From Methylophaga sulfidovorans (GTDB taxonomy: Bacteria > Pseudomonadota > Gammaproteobacteria > Nitrosococcales > Methylophagaceae), in contig NZ_FOSH01000001.1 of the NCBI RefSeq assembly GCF_900114205.1, positions 1 to 64,000 on the forward strand: 64,000 nt of DNA, read 5' to 3'. Shown piece after piece: positions 1 through 7,902 of this stretch. Positions within the stretch are counted from its first letter, which is position 1. Each line of letters begins with the position of its first letter. The position numbers and the translations under genes were made by a program. The notes under the pieces are model-generated. The model saw only the letters and a list, made by a program, of their open reading frames with translations, ran no database searches and was not told the DNA's origin.

Positions 1-208
1 AGTGACGGTTTGAAAGTAATCTATCTGCTCGCTTTATGCGATGTTTTTCTTTTGCTGGAGAAGCAATGCCTCTTCCCAATGCTGTGACGGTAGCTGAGGC
101 ACCGTTCAATAGACTGTCAATGGCATCGGTTAATGCACACCTTCGGCGTGAATGCATATCAGGCGTGACAAGTGACATTGTTTTCTTCAATATAGGATGA
201 ACATTCAT
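1..208 (-). mobile_element. IS4-family (IS10-like) transposase, N-terminal part, cut by window edge
   Basis: Reading leftwards from an ATG at 208, the frame stays open to position 1. It encodes a protein start of the form MNVHPILKKTM..., then ALTDAIDSLLNG, TVTALGRG, and KHRIKRADRLLSNRH. The LTxLGR...KH.IKR.DRLL.NRH pattern is the N-terminal DNA-binding region of IS10-like IS4-family transposases (established family knowledge). Only about 69 residues are inside the window, so the DDE catalytic domain and the other IS end are not visible. The intact start suggests a complete element continuing to the left, but this cannot be verified. Confidence 0.75.
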
Positions 209-271
209 GGTGTTTTCGGCTGGTTGTATTTGTTTGGCGATAGATCTGATCACCAAATGCCATGAATGTTC
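199..271. promoter_or_regulatory. 12-bp inverted repeat covering the transposase start codon
   Basis: Perfect arms GAACATTCATGG (199-210) and CCATGAATGTTC (260-271). The transposase ATG (206-208, minus strand) lies inside one arm. RNA entering from outside the element would fold and hide the start codon, while RNA starting inside the loop would not. This kind of protection from read-through transcription is known for IS10; its operation here is inferred. The rest of 209-424 shows no gene. Confidence 0.6.
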
Positions 272-322
272 CCTAACGTATCAACTAGACCATTGATTAT
301 TAGTAATTATTTGTGGGGATAG

Positions 323-345
323 CTCAGACTCCAACCCCATTGATT
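323..345. repeat. degenerate REP-like sequence
   Basis: On the minus strand this reads ATCAATGGGGT followed by TGGAGTCTGAG. It resembles the CCAATGGGGTCAGACTCG core of the RAYT-flanking repeats at 23521 and 24320, but it lacks a clear second stem arm. Probably a decayed copy. Confidence 0.3.
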
Positions 346-424
346 ACACTATTCTTTGTAGGTCTGTGATACCGTCAGACCATACACCTATAGATTTAAC
401 GCCCAGCCGGATTGAGATTAATTT

Positions 425-946
425 ATGGACAATATAATTTCACTAATTGATATATTAGCGTGGCCTATTTTCATGCTGATATTTGTTTTGATTTTCAAGA
501 GCGATGTATCAAACCTAGTTGAGAAAATATCGTCCATATCTCACAAAGAAACCAAAGTAGATTTCACTAAAGCGGTTAGTGATGCTAGCAAGAACCTTGA
601 TATATCTGGCTCTGGGGAGTCGCTGGATGCAGAGTGGGATCTTGAAGCTTCTTTCCCTCGAGGATCAATCATTGAGTCTTGGTTGAGAGTTGAAGATGCA
701 ATACGAGAATATAATACACGCCATGGCATAGAGTCTGATCCCAAAAAACCATTTCGGAATTCCAACCTAGTAATCAATTCGCTTTTTTACGAACAGCTAG
801 GTAAAGGAACACTTCAAATGTTGAACAATTTAAGGGTTCTCAGAAATGAAGCTGTTCATTTAAGTGACAAAAGTATCACTCAGGAAGCTGCAAAAGAATA
901 CAAATCAATGGCTGAGAAAGTGATATCCACTATCGAAATGGCATAG
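425..946 (+). CDS. membrane-anchored HEPN-like (DUF4145-like) protein, function unknown
   Basis: 173 aa. Residues about 7-24 form one hydrophobic segment (ILAWPIFMLIFVLIF), followed by a polar linker and a helical C-terminal domain containing LRVLRNEAVH. R140-x4-H145 fits the RX4-6H motif of HEPN domains, and the layout resembles DUF4145-type proteins often found near mobile DNA. Whether it is an RNase or only a helical fold is not known. No strong ribosome-binding site precedes the ATG. It is the first of four unrelated genes, each followed by the same hairpin repeat. Confidence 0.7.
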   Translation: MDNIISLIDILAWPIFMLIFVLIFKSDVSNLVEKISSISHKETKVDFTKAVSDASKNLDISGSGESLDAEWDLEASFPRGSIIESWLRVEDAIREYNTRHGIESDPKKPFRNSNLVINSLFYEQLGKGTLQMLNNLRVLRNEAVHLSDKSITQEAAKEYKSMAEKVISTIEMA

Positions 947-967
947 CAAAAGAAGCCACATTGCAAG

Positions 968-992
968 AATCAAGGGTTTCGCCAACTTGATA
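968..992. repeat. REP-like hairpin repeat, copy 1 (degenerate core)
   Basis: 25 bp with arms ATCAAG (969-974) and CTTGAT (986-991) around an 11-nt centre GGTTTCGCCAA. It lies 22 bp after the stop codon of the HEPN-like gene. It has the same length and stem as the copies at 1829 and 2819, but the GGGTCAG core has changed. Confidence 0.65.
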
Positions 993-1089
993 ATTACATA
1001 GTTGAGAGCATTCATTGGCCTAACTAGATATTAAAATAATCTGTCCCTACTAAATTTATATAAACCAAATACTTTCTTAAGGCACTGAC

Positions 1090-1794
1090 ATGGATGAGTT
1101 AAAACAAAAAATAGCACTATTTATTGATGCTGATAATGCGCCCGCAAGTAAGTTTGAAGATGTCCTGAGCGAGGTTGCCAACTATGGTGTAGTTACTATC
1201 CGTAAGGCTTACGGTAATTGGAAGTCTCCTACGTTAAAAGCCTGGGAAGATCTGTTACATGAATATGCCATTCAACCCATACAGCAATATGATTTAACCA
1301 AGGGAAAAAATGCATCGGATATTGCGCTGGTGATTGATGCCATGGATGTGATGTATACCAAGCAAATTGATGTGATGTGCTTTGTATCATCAGATTGTGA
1401 TTTTACGCCGATGGTGACCAGAGCATTAGCTGAAGGAAAGGTGGTATTGGGGTTTGGTGAGAGAAAAACGCCAGTAGCATTCGTAAACGCCTGCTCTAAG
1501 TTTCTTTTCCTGGATGAAGAAAAAGAAAAAACCAAAACAACCGTTAAACCGAAGAATATTAAATCGGATAGCAGGTTAATTAATTTACTAAGACAGGCCA
1601 TCGAGGCAACAGAAGACGAAGAAGGTTGGGCGGCGCTTGGACCGGTAGGCTCAAATATTTCTAACAAAACCTCATTTGATACCCGAAATTATGGCTTTAA
1701 GAATCTTAGCAGCTTGTTTAAAGCCATTGACTTATTCGAACTTAAACGTGGCCCCAATAATTCCTTTTTAGTAAGAAACTTACGAAATAAATAA
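1090..1794 (+). CDS. NYN-domain (LabA/DUF88) nuclease-like protein with C-terminal LOTUS/OST-HTH domain
   Basis: 234 aa. The N-terminal ~145 residues are a PIN-like NYN domain with conserved acidic residues in FIDADNAP (D13, D15), KNASDIALVIDAMD (D77, D83) and SSDCDF (D102, D104). A basic linker (about 150-162) leads to a C-terminal LOTUS-like winged helix (about 163-234; DTRNYGFKNLSSLFK). NYN proteins are predicted metal-dependent RNases and LOTUS domains bind RNA or helicases (family knowledge). The target here is unknown. Followed 35 bp downstream by a REP-like hairpin. Confidence 0.88.
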   Translation: MDELKQKIALFIDADNAPASKFEDVLSEVANYGVVTIRKAYGNWKSPTLKAWEDLLHEYAIQPIQQYDLTKGKNASDIALVIDAMDVMYTKQIDVMCFVSSDCDFTPMVTRALAEGKVVLGFGERKTPVAFVNACSKFLFLDEEKEKTKTTVKPKNIKSDSRLINLLRQAIEATEDEEGWAALGPVGSNISNKTSFDTRNYGFKNLSSLFKAIDLFELKRGPNNSFLVRNLRNK

Positions 1795-1828
1795 TTCAGA
1801 ATTAGAGCATTATAAAACTGAGCGAATA

Positions 1829-1853
1829 AATCAAGGGGTCAGCCAACTTGATT
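1829..1853. repeat. REP-like hairpin repeat, copy 2
   Basis: 25 bp: arm AATCAAG (1829-1835), core GGGTCAGCCAA, arm CTTGATT (1847-1853). The 7-bp stem is perfect. The position of GGGTCAG inside the 25-mer is the same as in the RAYT-flanking REPs at 23521 and 24320, although the stem bases differ. Confidence 0.8.
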
Positions 1854-1882
1854 AGGTGTCCAATCCAAAAAAATTTAGACTT

Positions 1883-2230
1883 ATGAAGCGAGCATTCATT
1901 CTTTCTATTGGTTTTCTTTTAGCAAGCTGCTCAACTTTGAATAACTTATACGATCAAAACAAGTATTTTGAGCAAATACGTGATTCAGAGATTGGTATGG
2001 ATATCAGAACACTTTTTATGTCTTCACCAGACTATAAAAGTTACCAATGGGGCTCCCCCAAATACCTAACACAAGAACTAGGGCATGGTTACAGAGAATA
2101 TCAATTTGCATATGGAGCTTGTAAATGGGGACTAAAGGTCGATACTAACGATGGAATTATCGTTGGTTGGCGTTACATTGGCGACTCGTCCTACTGTAAA
2201 TATAAAAAATACTATGAAGGAGCATGGTGA
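1883..2230 (+). CDS. small lipoprotein, function unknown
   Basis: 115 aa from the ATG at 1883. A GTG at 1856 would add nine residues, but starting at MKRAFILSIGFLLASC gives a clean lipoprotein signal peptide with lipobox LASC, so I chose the ATG. The mature part is polar and aromatic-rich (YKSYQWGSPKYL, YREYQFAYGACKWGLKVD) with two further cysteines, resembling small outer-membrane-assembly-like lipoproteins, but I do not recognise the family. It sits between two copies of the hairpin repeat. Confidence 0.75.
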   Translation: MKRAFILSIGFLLASCSTLNNLYDQNKYFEQIRDSEIGMDIRTLFMSSPDYKSYQWGSPKYLTQELGHGYREYQFAYGACKWGLKVDTNDGIIVGWRYIGDSSYCKYKKYYEGAW

Positions 2231-2267
2231 AAATTGAAGGTCCAGCCTCATAACAATCCAACGAAAG

Positions 2268-2290
2268 AATCATGGGTAATCAACTTGATA
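2268..2290. repeat. REP-like hairpin repeat, copy 3 (degenerate)
   Basis: AATCATG (2268-2274) and CTTGATA (2284-2290) around a shortened centre. It lies 38 bp after the lipoprotein stop codon. It has lost the GGGTCAG core but keeps the right arm and spacing, so I read it as a decayed copy. Confidence 0.5.
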
Positions 2291-2328
2291 TATGCTTATT
2301 TTTCTACCTTCAGGAAGTTAAATAGCTT

Positions 2329-2781
2329 ATGAAGTCAAAGCAGCTAGTCTCAAGAGCATTATTAATTGTTACCACTTTTGTAGCTGCATATTTTTATCCG
2401 AGCTTATGGTTTGAGTTTCTAGTAAAGATTAATGAATGGCTTACTATAACAACCGAATTTTCCTCTGATTCGACTCGGGGCATTGGTAGTATTTTAAGTG
2501 GAATATGGGCTTCATTGCTTCTGCTATTACCCACATTTTTAATAAGCCCCAGAATACGTTTTGCCATTCCTACACTCGTTGGGTTAGCTGGCTTCTCAAG
2601 TTATTACATATATATGCCAATAGCTAGTGGGCAAATTGATGTCCTAACATCGTTTTACTTTGTCTTTCAAAGTCCACAAAACACACTGGTTATGCTTGGG
2701 TTACTATTGGGCCCATTTTTGTCCTACTATCTGAGCTATGTATTATTTAATCAGTTCAGGCAATGGTCACAAAATGCTTAA
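2329..2781 (+). CDS. hypothetical membrane protein
   Basis: 150 aa with about four hydrophobic segments (residues ~8-26, ~55-75, ~80-98 and ~118-142), including GIWASLLLLLPTFLI and LVMLGLLLGPFLSYYLSYVLF. No enzyme motif is visible and I do not recognise a family. The start follows TAGCTT without a clear ribosome-binding site. It is the last of the four repeat-linked genes; a perfect REP-like hairpin follows 38 bp downstream. Confidence 0.65.
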   Translation: MKSKQLVSRALLIVTTFVAAYFYPSLWFEFLVKINEWLTITTEFSSDSTRGIGSILSGIWASLLLLLPTFLISPRIRFAIPTLVGLAGFSSYYIYMPIASGQIDVLTSFYFVFQSPQNTLVMLGLLLGPFLSYYLSYVLFNQFRQWSQNA

Positions 2782-2818
2782 TGCCCATACAAAAAATAGA
2801 GACGAATTCTCTTCTGGA

Positions 2819-2843
2819 AATCAAGGGGTCAGTCAACTTGATT
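2819..2843. repeat. REP-like hairpin repeat, copy 4
   Basis: 25 bp: arm AATCAAG (2819-2825), core GGGTCAGTCAA, arm CTTGATT (2837-2843). It differs from copy 2 at one base of the core only. It lies between the membrane-protein gene and csaA. Confidence 0.8.
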
Positions 2844-2872
2844 ATAAAAAATTGGACTTACGGTAGAAGAAA

Positions 2873-3211
2873 ATGGAACAGATTGACTGGAGTGATTTCC
2901 AAAAAATTGATATTCGTGTCGGCACTATCATTGAAGTTGATGATTTCCCAGAAGCTCGTCGGCCAGCGTATAAATTGAAAGTCGATTTTGGCCCTGAGTT
3001 GGGCGTGAAAAAATCCAGCGCTCAAATTACCGACTTATATTCAAAAGACGATCTTCTCGGTAAGCAAGTGCTGGCCGTTGTTAATTTTCCACCCAAGCAA
3101 ATTGATCCGTTTATGTCTGAATGTCTGGTGACCGGCTTACATCGCCCTGATGGCTCGGTTGTTTTATCCTCTGTCGATATGGCACTTCCCAACGGGGTAA
3201 GACTTGCTTAA
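2873..3211 (+). CDS. csaA: CsaA-type tRNA-binding protein / export-related chaperone
   Basis: 112 aa. One OB-fold tRNA-binding domain over the full length: DFQKIDIRVGTI at the start, VDFGPELGVKKSSAQIT, then GKQVLAVVNFPPKQI and CLVTGLHRPDGSVVLSS near the end. This matches CsaA in length and motif order. CsaA family members are homodimers reported to bind tRNA and to act as secretion chaperones. The stop lies 15 bp from the convergent permease stop, with no hairpin between. Confidence 0.9.
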   Translation: MEQIDWSDFQKIDIRVGTIIEVDDFPEARRPAYKLKVDFGPELGVKKSSAQITDLYSKDDLLGKQVLAVVNFPPKQIDPFMSECLVTGLHRPDGSVVLSSVDMALPNGVRLA

Positions 3212-3226
3212 TTTTGGAATGCATTT

Positions 3227-4924
3227 TCAATCAATAACAAACTGAATCCCACCCACCAGCAGCACGCTAAATAGCAAGACCAGGTAAGGCCACCGACCGG
3301 CTTTACGAGGCGTTCCTGCAGTGTTGCCTGCTTGAATATCTTCCTGCATGGATTGGGGTAACTGGCCTTTATCAATCAGGTAATGCCGCCAGCAAAATAA
3401 CGGAATACTCAGACTTGCCAGAATCAAGCCACTCATCAAAGTACCACTACCCCAGATATTGGCGCCCAACGCCATAAAGGTAATATTAAAAAACGCCATG
3501 ACAATACCCGCAATAAATAAGACTTTCGGCGTTCGGTAGCAGCGTTTCCAGTCAGGTCTGTCGATACGGTGAATCCAACCGGCATTGAGCGTCAGGAAGT
3601 TAAAAATGATGTAACTGACGCAAGAGGCAGCAAGCAGGAATACATAGTCAGACAGACTCAATAACATCAGGTTGACGATTAGATTGGTCCACATCGCACT
3701 GGTTGGTGCGCCATGCTGATTTACCTGAGATAAATATTTAGGCAATAAGCCATCAATAGAGCCTTGGTATAAAGTGCGTGATGAACCTGACATGGTGGTC
3801 ATAATCGATAACATCAGTGCCAGCACCAACATCACCACGAACATATCGACCATAATGCCGCTATTACCCAAAATGCCATAAAGCGCATTGGCAATGCCCA
3901 TTCCACTATAAATATCGGCAGCTAACATGCCGTCATATTGTGCAGGCTGTATCACTTCACCTGCGGCATTAAAGTGCTGTGGTTCAATCATCTGCCCCAA
4001 CCCCATATGCCCCTGAAAGGTAAAGGGAATCAGTACAAAGGCGAATAGACACAGCAAGCCTGAGTAGAGAATGGCGCGATAAGTATCACGGCTGGGATCT
4101 TTAAACTCACGGGTATAACAGACGGCTGTTTCAAAGCCATACGTTGACCAGGCAGCAATAAACAGTGCTCCAGCCACTAATGACCAGCCTTTAATATCCC
4201 AAACACCGGGTATTACATAACCATCGCTATCATAGGCGAGTGGTGCTAATGGATAAAAATTACTCAAGACCATATCACCGGTAATCAACGGCACAATGGC
4301 AATCAGCATTAAGGGAGCCAGCCCGGACAGACCAATAATCATCATCGCTTTGGCTGAACGTAAAATGCCACCGTTTTGAATAGCACAAACCAGCACCATT
4401 AATACGGCACCGATAATAAAGACGGCATTGATTCGCAGACAAAGTCCGGCTTTAAGAAAGCTGAGATCGAGTAAAGTGATTTGCCAGGTATTAATGACTG
4501 CATCAGGTGGATAGGTCACATTCAGAATATAACCTGCAGCCAGGGCAGAACCGATAGCCAGCACCGGCCCCCACGCGACCCAGTTACACCAGATACACAG
4601 TGCAGCTACCCATTTACTGTAATTGGCCCAGGCAACCGAGCTGTGCACCGAGATGCCACCGGTTTTATGCGGGAATAACCCGGCAATTTCGGCATAGGTA
4701 AAGGCTTGAATAAGGCCTATAAAAATAGACACAATCCAGATCAGCCAGGCAGGTTTACCTACGGTAGCGGCGATAGCCCCCATCGAAAATAACACCAGTG
4801 CTGGCACACCACTGGCAAGCCAGAAAGCACCAGTCCAGTCGATACTGCGATGTAATGAAAAACGATTGTAGAGAGAAAGTGTTATCGGCCGCTGAGCTTT
4901 ATTTTCCACCGTCTCTGACCTCAC
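3227..4924 (-). CDS. APC-superfamily amino acid permease
   Basis: 565 aa with about 12 hydrophobic segments. GAFWLASGVPALVLFSMGAIAATVG is in TM1, and EIAGLFPHKTGGIS is the conserved loop after TM2 seen in APC amino acid/polyamine transporters. A longer-than-usual periplasmic loop holds a QPAQYDGMLAADIYSG segment. The GTG at 4924 is the most upstream start supported. The substrate cannot be told from the sequence. Divergent context only; no operon partner. Confidence 0.82.
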   Translation of the reverse strand: MRSETVENKAQRPITLSLYNRFSLHRSIDWTGAFWLASGVPALVLFSMGAIAATVGKPAWLIWIVSIFIGLIQAFTYAEIAGLFPHKTGGISVHSSVAWANYSKWVAALCIWCNWVAWGPVLAIGSALAAGYILNVTYPPDAVINTWQITLLDLSFLKAGLCLRINAVFIIGAVLMVLVCAIQNGGILRSAKAMMIIGLSGLAPLMLIAIVPLITGDMVLSNFYPLAPLAYDSDGYVIPGVWDIKGWSLVAGALFIAAWSTYGFETAVCYTREFKDPSRDTYRAILYSGLLCLFAFVLIPFTFQGHMGLGQMIEPQHFNAAGEVIQPAQYDGMLAADIYSGMGIANALYGILGNSGIMVDMFVVMLVLALMLSIMTTMSGSSRTLYQGSIDGLLPKYLSQVNQHGAPTSAMWTNLIVNLMLLSLSDYVFLLAASCVSYIIFNFLTLNAGWIHRIDRPDWKRCYRTPKVLFIAGIVMAFFNITFMALGANIWGSGTLMSGLILASLSIPLFCWRHYLIDKGQLPQSMQEDIQAGNTAGTPRKAGRWPYLVLLFSVLLVGGIQFVID

Positions 4925-5059
4925 TTAATATTTGATGACACTATTGCCAATCAAAACAAGCAGTAACATACCACGCATCGTATTATCAGTGATAGTTAAC
5001 GCTAATCTGTATCTAACGACACTTCGGTGGGTTCAAAAAAAAACAATCTTCCACCTGTT

Positions 5060-5374
5060 TTAGTGAGAGAGTTTTAGCCCGATGATACCCGATAGAATTA
5101 ATAAGATACTGAACAGACGTGCAATGGTGGCTGGCTCAGATAAAAATACGATACCGAAAATCACCGTGCCAATCGCACCTATGCCTACCCAGACACCATA
5201 GGCAGTGCCTAGTGGTAATGTTTTCATGGCCACACCCAACAACCACAAACTCAAGGCAACGGTAACCAGTGCAAGCAGACTGGGGCCTAACTTGGTCAGA
5301 CCTTCTGAGTATTTCAATCCCGCCGCCCAGACAACTTCCAGTAATCCCGCTACTACTAATGCTAACCAAGCCAT
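5060..5374 (-). CDS. sugE: SugE/Gdx-type small multidrug resistance (SMR) exporter
   Basis: 104 aa with four TM helices and starting [25 protein letters not shown]. The membrane-embedded Glu (E13) and the [10 protein letters not shown] continuation are typical of the SugE/Gdx branch, which exports guanidinium, rather than Emr[21 protein letters not shown] is the conserved helix 3. I looked for a guanidine riboswitch in the 53 bp upstream and saw none. It lies 53 bp downstream of ribBX on the same strand and may be co-transcribed. Confidence 0.88.
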   Translation of the reverse strand: MAWLALVVAGLLEVVWAAGLKYSEGLTKLGPSLLALVTVALSLWLLGVAMKTLPLGTAYGVWVGIGAIGTVIFGIVFLSEPATIARLFSILLILSGIIGLKLSH

Positions 5375-5427
5375 ATTAGCCCTTTTTATTAATCATTAAT
5401 TGAGACCTAACCAGCCAACAACATTTT

Positions 5428-6579
5428 TTATACAACGTCTGATGCAGCAAGTTTTTCTGCTAAGTCATCTGGTAACACATAGTCTGTGACACTCAAGCCA
5501 AAGCCACTCATTGATGGCAACTTTCTCGGCCAGGTCATCAGCCGCATTTCAGTGACGCCTAAATCTCTTAAAATCTGAGCACCAATGCCATAGTGTTTAA
5601 GCACATACTCTTCAGCATAATTTCGATCAGACTGAATCAGTCTTTCCCATTCATCTTCATCACCATGAAGTAGGACCAGTACGCCCGATCCTTGTTGCTG
5701 AATATGCTGCATCGCTTCCGCCACGCTCCAGGTATGTCCGTGTCGGTCATAATCCAGCAAGTCCATACTATTAAACGGTGCATGCACTCTGACTAATGTT
5801 TCTTCACCAGCGACAGGAGTACCGTAGACCAATGCCAGATGTTTCATACCGGTGGTTTTATCTAAATAATCGTGGCGACGGAATGAACCCAGCATGGTTT
5901 GCATATCACGTTCATTTAAGCGAACCACATTTTGTTCATGCTGGTGACGATAAGCGATAAGATCGGCAATGGTGCCCACTTTTAAGTCATGCTGTTTGGC
6001 AAATTCGAGTAGATCGGGCAGTCGAGCCATCGTGCCATCTTCATTCATGATTTCACAGATAACAGCCGCAGGCTCTTGTCCTGCTAATGCCGCTAAATCA
6101 CAGCCGGCTTCTGTGTGTCCTGTACGAGTCAACACCCCACCCGCCCGAGCCATTACCGGGAAAATATGTCCAGGGCTGACAATATCTTCAGGTGTGGCAT
6201 TCACTGCTACGGCTGCTTGGATAGTCACAGCACGATCTTGTGTGGAAATGCCCGTTGTGACGCCTTCAGCTGCTTCAATCGACAATGTAAAATTGGTTTC
6301 GAAACCCGCTTTGTTTTGCTTCACCATCAAGGGTAAGTTTAATTGTTCGCAGCGTTGCTCAGTGAGTGTCAGGCAAATCAGGCCGCGTGCATGCATCGCC
6401 ATGAAGTTCACCGCTTCAGCAGTGACATGACTGGCTGCCATAATCAGGTCACCCTCATTTTCACGGTTTTCATCATCCATTAATACAACCATTTTGCCCT
6501 GTCGAATATCCTCGATAATCGCCTCTGTACTGGCGAGTTTCGCTGGCTGAGAATAAGACTTCAATGTTGATTGTGGCAT
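5428..6579 (-). CDS. ribB: RibB with degenerate GTP-cyclohydrolase-II-like C-terminus (RibBX)
   Basis: 383 aa. Residues ~17-215 are 3,4-dihydroxy-2-butanone-4-phosphate synthase (riboflavin synthesis from ribulose 5-phosphate) with DDENRENEGDLI, ARGLICL and TGHTEAGCDLA. The C-terminal half resembles GTP cyclohydrolase II (HAPFNSMDLL, YGIGAQILRDLGV) but lacks the zinc-binding cysteines and catalytic signature, so only RibB activity is expected. The ATG at 6579 lies 14 bp after the folE2 stop, so the two are co-transcribed. No FMN riboswitch fits in that gap. Confidence 0.9.
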   Translation of the reverse strand: MPQSTLKSYSQPAKLASTEAIIEDIRQGKMVVLMDDENRENEGDLIMAASHVTAEAVNFMAMHARGLICLTLTEQRCEQLNLPLMVKQNKAGFETNFTLSIEAAEGVTTGISTQDRAVTIQAAVAVNATPEDIVSPGHIFPVMARAGGVLTRTGHTEAGCDLAALAGQEPAAVICEIMNEDGTMARLPDLLEFAKQHDLKVGTIADLIAYRHQHEQNVVRLNERDMQTMLGSFRRHDYLDKTTGMKHLALVYGTPVAGEETLVRVHAPFNSMDLLDYDRHGHTWSVAEAMQHIQQQGSGVLVLLHGDEDEWERLIQSDRNYAEEYVLKHYGIGAQILRDLGVTEMRLMTWPRKLPSMSGFGLSVTDYVLPDDLAEKLAASDVV

Positions 6580-6593
6580 GAGGATATCGCTCC

Positions 6594-7382
6594 TTATAAC
6601 TGATCAATAACGGCGTAGGCAGAATGATTGTGGATAGATTCAAAGTTCTCACATTCCACACGGAAACCTGACACGGTTTCCTGCTGTGATAATGCGACAG
6701 CGATATCTCTGACTAAATCCTCGACAAATTTGGGATTATCATAAGCAAATTCCGTCACATACTTTTCATCGGGTCGTTTCAATAAACCATAAAGCTGACT
6801 GGACGCTTGCTGTTCAATAAGCTGAATTAAGGCATCCAATGTCATGTTTTCATTGATGCGGGCCTCGACGGTCACCAAAGAGCGTTGATTGTGGGCCCCA
6901 TAATCTGAAATTTTCTTAGAACATGGGCAAAGACTGGTCACGGGGATTTCTGCTTTCACGGTCAGTTCCAGTTGTTCAGTGTAATCTGCCGTCAGCGTGA
7001 TGTCGTAACCCATCACACTTTTCACCCCGGAAACCGGCGCTGCCTTACTAATGAAATAGGGGAAACGTAAGCTGACGTGACCTTGTTTTGCACCTAATAA
7101 TTCCAGCATATCGGCCATAAATGTAGGCATTCTGCTCAGGCTGAATATCGCATCAGGACGTTCCAGAAGCTCAATGAAACGTGACATATGCGTGCCTTTC
7201 ACATCAGCCGCCAAATGCACATACATATTAAATTCAGCCACAACACGTATGGGTGTTTCGGTAGTTGATTGAAATAAAACTGGGTAACGCAGTGATTTTA
7301 TACCCACTTTATCAATGATGAGTTGGCGTTTATCCGGCGTATTCTGAACATCTTCAAGTCGATGTGTTAAAGGCAGATTCAT
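6594..7382 (-). CDS. folE2: GTP cyclohydrolase FolE2 (type IB)
   Basis: 262 aa. Converts GTP to dihydroneopterin triphosphate for folate synthesis. The zinc-site segment TSLCPCSKKISDYGAHNQR is intact, with the family features FNMYVHLAADVKGTHMSRF and RFPYFISKAAPVSG. Length is normal for COG1469. FolE2 enzymes can use metals other than Zn2+ and are sometimes controlled by Zur; I saw no clear Zur box in 7383-7440. Folate supply fits the tetrahydrofolate demand of the NMG dehydrogenase encoded downstream. Confidence 0.93.
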   Translation of the reverse strand: MNLPLTHRLEDVQNTPDKRQLIIDKVGIKSLRYPVLFQSTTETPIRVVAEFNMYVHLAADVKGTHMSRFIELLERPDAIFSLSRMPTFMADMLELLGAKQGHVSLRFPYFISKAAPVSGVKSVMGYDITLTADYTEQLELTVKAEIPVTSLCPCSKKISDYGAHNQRSLVTVEARINENMTLDALIQLIEQQASSQLYGLLKRPDEKYVTEFAYDNPKFVEDLVRDIAVALSQQETVSGFRVECENFESIHNHSAYAVIDQL

Positions 7383-7440
7383 TATGTATCCTTAGTTTTT
7401 TTGATTCACACATCGGTTGAATCAACTGAAAAAAACGGTG

Positions 7441-7468
7441 TGAATGGCTGAGTCTTTTCAGCCATTCA
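7441..7468 (-). terminator. strong hairpin between the 7615-7902 gene and folE2
   Basis: Arms TGAATGGCTGA (7441-7451) and TCAGCCATTCA (7458-7468) are perfect 11-bp complements with a 6-nt loop. Read on the minus strand, a T-run (CACCGTTTTTTTC) follows within a few bases, so it probably ends transcription coming from the membrane-protein genes before folE2. Confidence 0.65.
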
Positions 7469-7508
7469 CCCAAAGGCCTCTCAAATTACAAAGAGTCCGA
7501 GGATAACC

Positions 7509-7691
7509 ATGAAGAAACGGTTTCATCTAAACCAACTTCAAGCACAGTATTACTCAGTTCAAGGGGGTAATAAAATTCCAAAGAAGGATTACTACCTTGG
7601 GGTTATACCCTTACCTATTGAGAGAAATTGGCTTGCTCCCAACGAATTCTGGCCCACATATAGGCATCCATCACTGACAATGCATAAATAA
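7509..7691 (+). CDS. possible 60-aa small protein, uncertain
   Basis: The ATG at 7509 is preceded by CCGAGGATAACC, a good ribosome-binding site at proper spacing. The product is rich in Tyr, Pro and Asn (QAQYYSVQGGNKIPKKDYYLG, IPLPIERNWLAPNEFW) with a basic N-terminus. I recognise no family. Its last 77 bp overlap the 3' end of the minus-strand gene at 7615, which argues against it. It could also be a chance frame. Confidence 0.3.
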   Translation: MKKRFHLNQLQAQYYSVQGGNKIPKKDYYLGVIPLPIERNWLAPNEFWPTYRHPSLTMHK

Positions 7692-7902
7692 AAATCCCAC
7701 CAGCAAACTGGCCTATCACCGATATCCCCGGTGCGGCCATTTGATAGGTCACGACACCTAACACCAGCATAAAAAACAACATGGTTAAGCCCCGCATGGG
7801 GTTGTGATTCACTACCTGACCCACACCCGGCAACATCATGGCAATTAACAGAACAAGATAGGGATGCACAGGTCCCTGCAATAGGGCGCTAGGCTGCTTC
7901 AT
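7615..7902 (-). CDS. small membrane protein, last gene of the permease cluster
   Basis: 95 aa from an ATG at 7902 that overlaps the stop of the upstream gene by 14 bp and has a good GAGG site (GAGGTACAAAATG); the longer frame from 7935 lacks one. Two to three hydrophobic segments (YLVLLIAMMLPGVGQVVNH, MLFFMLVLGVVTYQM, FAGGIFIYALSVMDAYMW). The LPGxGQ...N...RG pattern recalls short TM2-like membrane proteins, but I cannot assign a function. Confidence 0.7.
   Translation of the reverse strand: MKQPSALLQGPVHPYLVLLIAMMLPGVGQVVNHNPMRGLTMLFFMLVLGVVTYQMAAPGISVIGQFAGGIFIYALSVMDAYMWARIRWEQANFSQ

Noticed and set aside
968-2843. CRISPR-like repeat array
   Set aside because: The repeats alternate with whole genes of 350-700 bp rather than short spacers, and no cas genes are present.
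5375-5427. Guanidine riboswitch expected ahead of the SugE gene
   Set aside because: The 53-bp spacer has no paired ACGR hairpins and is too short for the larger classes.
6580-6593. FMN riboswitch expected ahead of ribB
   Set aside because: Only 14 bp separate folE2 and ribB, and nothing resembling an RFN element lies upstream of folE2.
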